A stretch of DNA of 64,000 nucleotides, from contig CABUIO010000007.1 in NCBI GenBank assembly GCA_902491625.1, forward strand, positions 1-64,000. The letters run 5' to 3'. How positions within the stretch are numbered: the first letter of the stretch is position 1; every line of letters begins with the position of its first letter. Positions 61,047 to 64,000 of the stretch are shown here, in pieces. The notes under the pieces were generated by a model. It ran no database searches and had not been told where the DNA came from. It saw only the letters and a list, made by a program, of their open reading frames with translations. The translations under genes were made by a program, and so were the position numbers. The DNA comes from an uncultured Porphyromonadaceae bacterium. Its GTDB lineage: Bacteria; Bacteroidota; Bacteroidia; Bacteroidales; Muribaculaceae.

Positions 61047-62250
61047 ATCTGTTATAGAGGAAATCGTTATAAGGGAAACGCTGTGTATGGATCTCGCACG
61101 CTTTCTCGTAGAGTAGTTTGCGCAGCGCGTCGATGTTTATCTGCTTCTTGGCGGAGATGAAGACGCAGTTATCGCCGAGACGTCCTATCCAGCTCTTTTT
61201 CAGGTCGTCGAGCGACATGTTCTCGCGTGTCGGTTCCGAGAGATCGTCTGCATCCTTGGGGGTATAGGTGAAAGCGTCGATCTTGTTGAAGACGAGAATC
61301 ATCGGCTTGCCGTCAGCGCCGCAGATGTCGTGGAGAGTTCGGTTTACGACCTCGATCTGCTCCTCGAACTGCGGATGGCTGATGTCGACGACATGGACAA
61401 GAAGATCGGCCTCACGCACCTCGTCGAGGGTCGACTTGAACGAATCCACAAGGTTGGTGGGCAATTTGCGGATAAATCCTACGGTGTCGGTGAGGAGAAA
61501 AGGCAGATTGTCTATCACGACCTTTCGAACCGTCGTGTCAAGCGTCGCGAAAAGCTTGTTTTCAGCGAAGACATCGCTCTTACTCAGCAGATTCATCAGC
61601 GTCGATTTGCCGACATTCGTGTATCCGACGAGCGCCACGCGGGTCAGCTTGCCTCGGTTCTTGCGCTGGATGCTCTTCTGGCTGTCGATGTGGCGCAGCT
61701 CCTCTTTCAGACGTGCGATCTTGTCAAGGATGATTCGGCGGTCGGTCTCTATCTGGGTCTCGCCGGGACCTCTCATGCCGATACCGCCTCGCTGGCGCTC
61801 CAGGTGAGTCCACATCCTTGTCAGGCGCGGCAGCAGATACTGATACTGTGCAAGCTCCACCTGAGTGCGTGCCGTGGCCGTACGCGCACGGCGCGCGAAG
61901 ATGTCGAGAATGAGCGACGTGCGGTCGAGCACCTTTATTTTGAGTTCTTTTTCGATGAAGCTCACTTGCTTGGTGCTCAAGTCGTCGTCGAAGATCGCCA
62001 TGCCGATGTTCTCAGCCTCGACATATGCCTTTATCTCTTCGAGTTTGCCTTTGCCGACGTAGCTCGTTGAGTTGGGGTGGTCGAGTTTTTGCAGGAAGCG
62101 GCGCATAGAGCGTGCTCCCGCCGTATCGGCCAGAAACTCAAGCTCGTCGAGATACTCCAGAGCCTTCTTCTCGCTTTGCTGGGGTGTGACGAGACCCACG
62201 AGCACAGCTGTCTCGTTGGCCTCTGTGGTTATTATATTGTCTTCAATCAT
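61009..62250 (-). CDS. hflX: GTPase HflX
   Basis: 413 residues. N-terminal HflX domain (LDELEFLADTAGARSMRRF, GKGKLEEIK), a basic helical linker (RGGIGMRGPGETQIETDRR), and the G domain with GYTNVGKST (G1), DTVGFIRKLP (G3) and NKID (G4). Ribosome-splitting, heat-stress factor. The stop overlaps the DUF4954 start by about 38 bases. Confidence 0.95.
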   Translation of the reverse strand: MIEDNIITTEANETAVLVGLVTPQQSEKKALEYLDELEFLADTAGARSMRRFLQKLDHPNSTSYVGKGKLEEIKAYVEAENIGMAIFDDDLSTKQVSFIEKELKIKVLDRTSLILDIFARRARTATARTQVELAQYQYLLPRLTRMWTHLERQRGGIGMRGPGETQIETDRRIILDKIARLKEELRHIDSQKSIQRKNRGKLTRVALVGYTNVGKSTLMNLLSKSDVFAENKLFATLDTTVRKVVIDNLPFLLTDTVGFIRKLPTNLVDSFKSTLDEVREADLLVHVVDISHPQFEEQIEVVNRTLHDICGADGKPMILVFNKIDAFTYTPKDADDLSEPTRENMSLDDLKKSWIGRLGDNCVFISAKKQINIDALRKLLYEKACEIHTQRFPYNDFLYNRYDDLSDNTDSEL

Positions 62251-62361
62251 ACTTTTCTGTCAGATACAGTTTATTTGATTCGGGAGTGCCTGAAGACTTC
62301 CCACGGAGTAGAGGTAGAAGAGGTATAAGTATAACCCTTACCGCAGCAAAATTGTTTAGAA

Positions 62362-62970
62362 TCACTTCTTGTTGTAGGAGCGGTTGAGGCCTTCGACGAT
62401 TTCGTCGGTGATGTCCATGTTGGGGTTGATGTAGATCGTGGCGGCCTTCATCAGGATGGCGTCGTAGCCGTGAGCCTTGTTGTAGCGCTCCACATAGTTC
62501 TCTATGGAGTCATTGATGGTTTTCTGAAGCTGTGCGGCCTGATTGGTGGCATTCATCTGCATACGTCCGATCTCCTCCTCGGCGGCACGCTGCATTTGGC
62601 TGAGCTTGTTCATGTCTGCCTGATAGGTCTGCTCTGTATACTGGTTGTTCTGCCCTTTCTGCTGGATCTGGTTGGCAAAATTCTGGATAGCTGTAGCGCG
62701 CTGACGCTGGGTGTTTTCGATGTTCTGCTGCATGCGCAGGATCTCCTCCTGATAGTCCTTCGCGAGGTTGTATTTTGAAAGGAGAGTATCGGAGTCAACA
62801 TAGCGGTAGTTGGGGAGACCCACTGTGTCGCGGGGTTCCTTTTTCTTCTTGGCCACAGCCTCTTTCTTTCCGTCCTTCTTCTCATCCTTGTTGCTGCACG
62901 AGGTGGTGGTTCCGATCAGTGCCGACCCGAACAGAGCGATTGCCACAGTGGCACATAGATAACGCTTCAT
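62362..62970 (-). CDS. OmpH/Skp-like periplasmic chaperone
   Basis: 202 residues. Lipoprotein-like signal (GTTTSCSNKD), Lys/Glu-rich segment, then the long coiled coil typical of OmpH/Skp (YQEEILRMQQNIENTQRQRA and EEEIGRMQMNATNQAAQ) and the C-terminal YDAILMKAATIYINPNMDITDE. Holds unfolded outer-membrane proteins in the periplasm. The ATG (62968-62970) touches the first base of the 193-bp repeat copy 3, so its 5' leader is the repeat. Confidence 0.88.
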   Translation of the reverse strand: MKRYLCATVAIALFGSALIGTTTSCSNKDEKKDGKKEAVAKKKKEPRDTVGLPNYRYVDSDTLLSKYNLAKDYQEEILRMQQNIENTQRQRATAIQNFANQIQQKGQNNQYTEQTYQADMNKLSQMQRAAEEEIGRMQMNATNQAAQLQKTINDSIENYVERYNKAHGYDAILMKAATIYINPNMDITDEIVEGLNRSYNKK

Positions 62971-63163
62971 AAGTAACTCTTAAAAATTAGTTAATGTTAA
63001 AATGGTTGATGTAACTCACATTTCTGATACATCCTTGCTCGTCTTTTTGGCGCTTTAGCCGTTCTCGCTCAGTCATGTAGCCCGCTACACTCCTTCGCTC
63101 CTCCGGCTAAATCCCTCAAAAAACCTTCGCAATCATGTATCATCTAATTTTTGCGAGTTACTT
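62971..63163 (+). repeat. 193-bp foldback repeat, copy 3
   Basis: Third copy, best preserved: terminal repeats AAGTAACTCTTAAAAATTAG and CTAATTTTTGCGAGTTACTT with two mismatches, GTAGC-CC-GCTAC centre, and the pair TTTTTGGCGCTTTAGCCG / CCGGCTAAAT...TCAAAAAA. Left end touches the OmpH start codon; right end is 29 bases from the stop of a small ORF. Confidence 0.87.
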
Positions 63164-63192
63164 AATCTAAATATTTATAGTAGTATAAGTTT

Positions 63193-63345
63193 TTATTTCG
63201 TTGTTTTTGCCTTGCCCTTCCTGTCGAACTTCATGCGGCAGGCATGTCCGATGCGGAAGTCGCCGCGGCCGAGTATGGTGCCGATGGCTATCAGCGCCAC
63301 GCACACGCCAAGCAGGATTATGGCAAGAAGTGATTGGTGCAACAT
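63193..63345 (-). CDS. 50-residue single-span membrane protein
   Basis: A 50-residue ORF: MLHQSLLAIILLGVCVALIA as a transmembrane helix, then GTILGRGDFRIGHACRMKFD and a basic tail KGKAKTTK. The topology (short N-terminus, one helix, positive C-terminal part) is as expected of a real inner-membrane protein, and I recall similar small proteins (GHACRMKFD-like core) in Bacteroidales without known role. It lies between the tatD gene and the repeat, 66 bases after tatD. Confidence 0.6.
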   Translation of the reverse strand: MLHQSLLAIILLGVCVALIAIGTILGRGDFRIGHACRMKFDRKGKAKTTK

Positions 63346-63411
63346 ATCTTTGTTCTTTGGCTAAATTTCTCTTAGAGTGCAAAGTTAGTCAAAAACGCCG
63401 ATATTTTTGCA

Positions 63412-64000
63412 TCACAGTCCGAAAAAACGGCGCGCCGACGCCGTGGTCTTCTCTGCAAACTCATGCACGTCCATTCCGAGCGTGTCGGCTACACTCACCG
63501 CGATGTAGGGCAACAGCGCCGATTCGTTGCGTGTGCCACGCATCGGCACAGGCGCCAGATACGGCGCGTCGGTCTCAAGCAGGATTCTCCCGGCGCCGAT
63601 GGTTTTAACGGCCTCGCGCACCTCCGGCGCGTTCTTGAACGTAGCCACTCCGTTGATGCCGAACATCGCACCGGGCACACGTTCCATCACTCTTTCGGCT
63701 TGCGATACGTTGCCGGTGAAGCTATGGAAAAGCAGCCTTGGCAATTCATCTCCGCTGAAATTTCCTATCACCTCAAGAGTTTCGTCGAGTCCCTCGCGGC
63801 AGTGGATGATCACCGGAAGCCTGTCCTCCGCCGCCCAGCCGAGCTGCGTTTCGAAGGCCTCCATCTGGCGACGCACCTTGCTCGTGTCGCGGTAGAGGTC
63901 GATTCCTACCTCTCCCACGGCGATATAGTCTCCCTCTTTCATCCGCTCCCGGATTGCAGCGAGCTGCGCCTCCCAATCGTCCTTCAGGTCGTCGGGATGC
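63412..64000 (-). CDS. tatD: TatD-family metal-dependent hydrolase (5' end cut by window)
   Basis: 196 residues of the C-terminal part; the frame is open to base 64000, and the residues there (HPDDLKDDWEAQLAAI) match the inside of TatD, so the N-terminus is beyond the window. GEVGIDLYRD holds the catalytic Glu/Asp region, VIIHCREG a His ligand, HSFTG and LLETDAPYLAP (Asp) complete the metal site. Probable 3'-5' DNA exonuclease or deacylase. Confidence 0.93.
   Translation of the reverse strand, partial: HPDDLKDDWEAQLAAIRERMKEGDYIAVGEVGIDLYRDTSKVRRQMEAFETQLGWAAEDRLPVIIHCREGLDETLEVIGNFSGDELPRLLFHSFTGNVSQAERVMERVPGAMFGINGVATFKNAPEVREAVKTIGAGRILLETDAPYLAPVPMRGTRNESALLPYIAVSVADTLGMDVHEFAEKTTASARRFFGL

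Noticed and set aside
63167..63382. A 71-residue minus-strand ORF near the tatD gene
   Set aside because: Arg/His-rich without a helix; another frame of the same strand gives the better 50-residue membrane protein.

Overview
The window looks like a Bacteroidales chromosome, most likely a gut Muribaculaceae-type organism. The grounds are the SusC/SusD pair, several Bacteroidetes-only families (DUF4199, DUF4286, DUF4924, DUF4954, DUF6048, DUF6452 types), C-terminal secretion-type tails, and repeated promoters of the Bacteroidetes form (TTG, about 19-20 bases, then TAnnTTTG). The family-level assignment is inference; no rRNA is present. Almost all of it is ordinary housekeeping chromosome. Accessory material is limited to repeats and one small transposase.

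Layout. 1-3.6 kb: a minus-strand run of a small membrane protein, two ThrE-type exporter subunits, a LysR regulator and ruvC, then a DUF4286 gene and a minus-strand RNA locus (SRP RNA followed six bases later by tRNA-Thr). 4.2-9.3 kb: a CBS-nucleotidyltransferase, obgE-pgeF-corA, and rplU-rpmA with a clear promoter and terminator. 9.3-10.05 kb: a gene-free block of palindromes and short tandem repeats. 10-13 kb: minus-strand DUF4199, glycosyltransferase, DUF6452 and DUF6048 genes. 13.3-17.4 kb: secreted proteins (a choloylglycine-hydrolase-family amidase, a lipoprotein, a C10 peptidase). 17.5-20.6 kb: cysteine desulfidase family, thymidine kinase and a PerM permease. 20.8-27 kb: dacB, an acidic protein, rsmI, a Cbp1-like coiled-coil lipoprotein, a GH13 amylase and a SPOR-like lipoprotein. 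27.1-28.1 kb: a REP-type Y1 transposase enclosed by inverted repeats. 30-35 kb: susC-susD. 35.3-40.4 kb: rpsA, a phosphatase, an HD protein, ilvE and two small secreted proteins. 41-45 kb: two pepD peptidases with a muramidase between them. 45-51 kb: lptD, a cation/proton antiporter and a Fur-family regulator. 51-58.6 kb: an SGNH hydrolase, ligA, DUF4924, a membrane protein, rfbD and prfC. 58.6-64 kb: a frameshifted Sel1 gene, DUF4954, hflX, an OmpH-like chaperone, a small membrane protein and tatD (cut by the window end).

The cell-envelope theme is strong: carbohydrate uptake (SusCD) and a secreted amylase, LPS assembly (LptD), peptidoglycan enzymes (DacB, muramidase, PgeF), a dTDP-rhamnose step and secreted proteases or amidases.

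The most unusual signals are repetitive DNA. A 193-bp foldback repeat with 20-bp terminal inverted repeats occurs three times, and two copies abut start codons. A different 172-bp inverted-repeat element follows rpsA. A RAYT-like transposase lies inside matching REP inverted repeats and has lost its normal stop codon. The rpmA-distal block holds palindromes with compensatory base changes.
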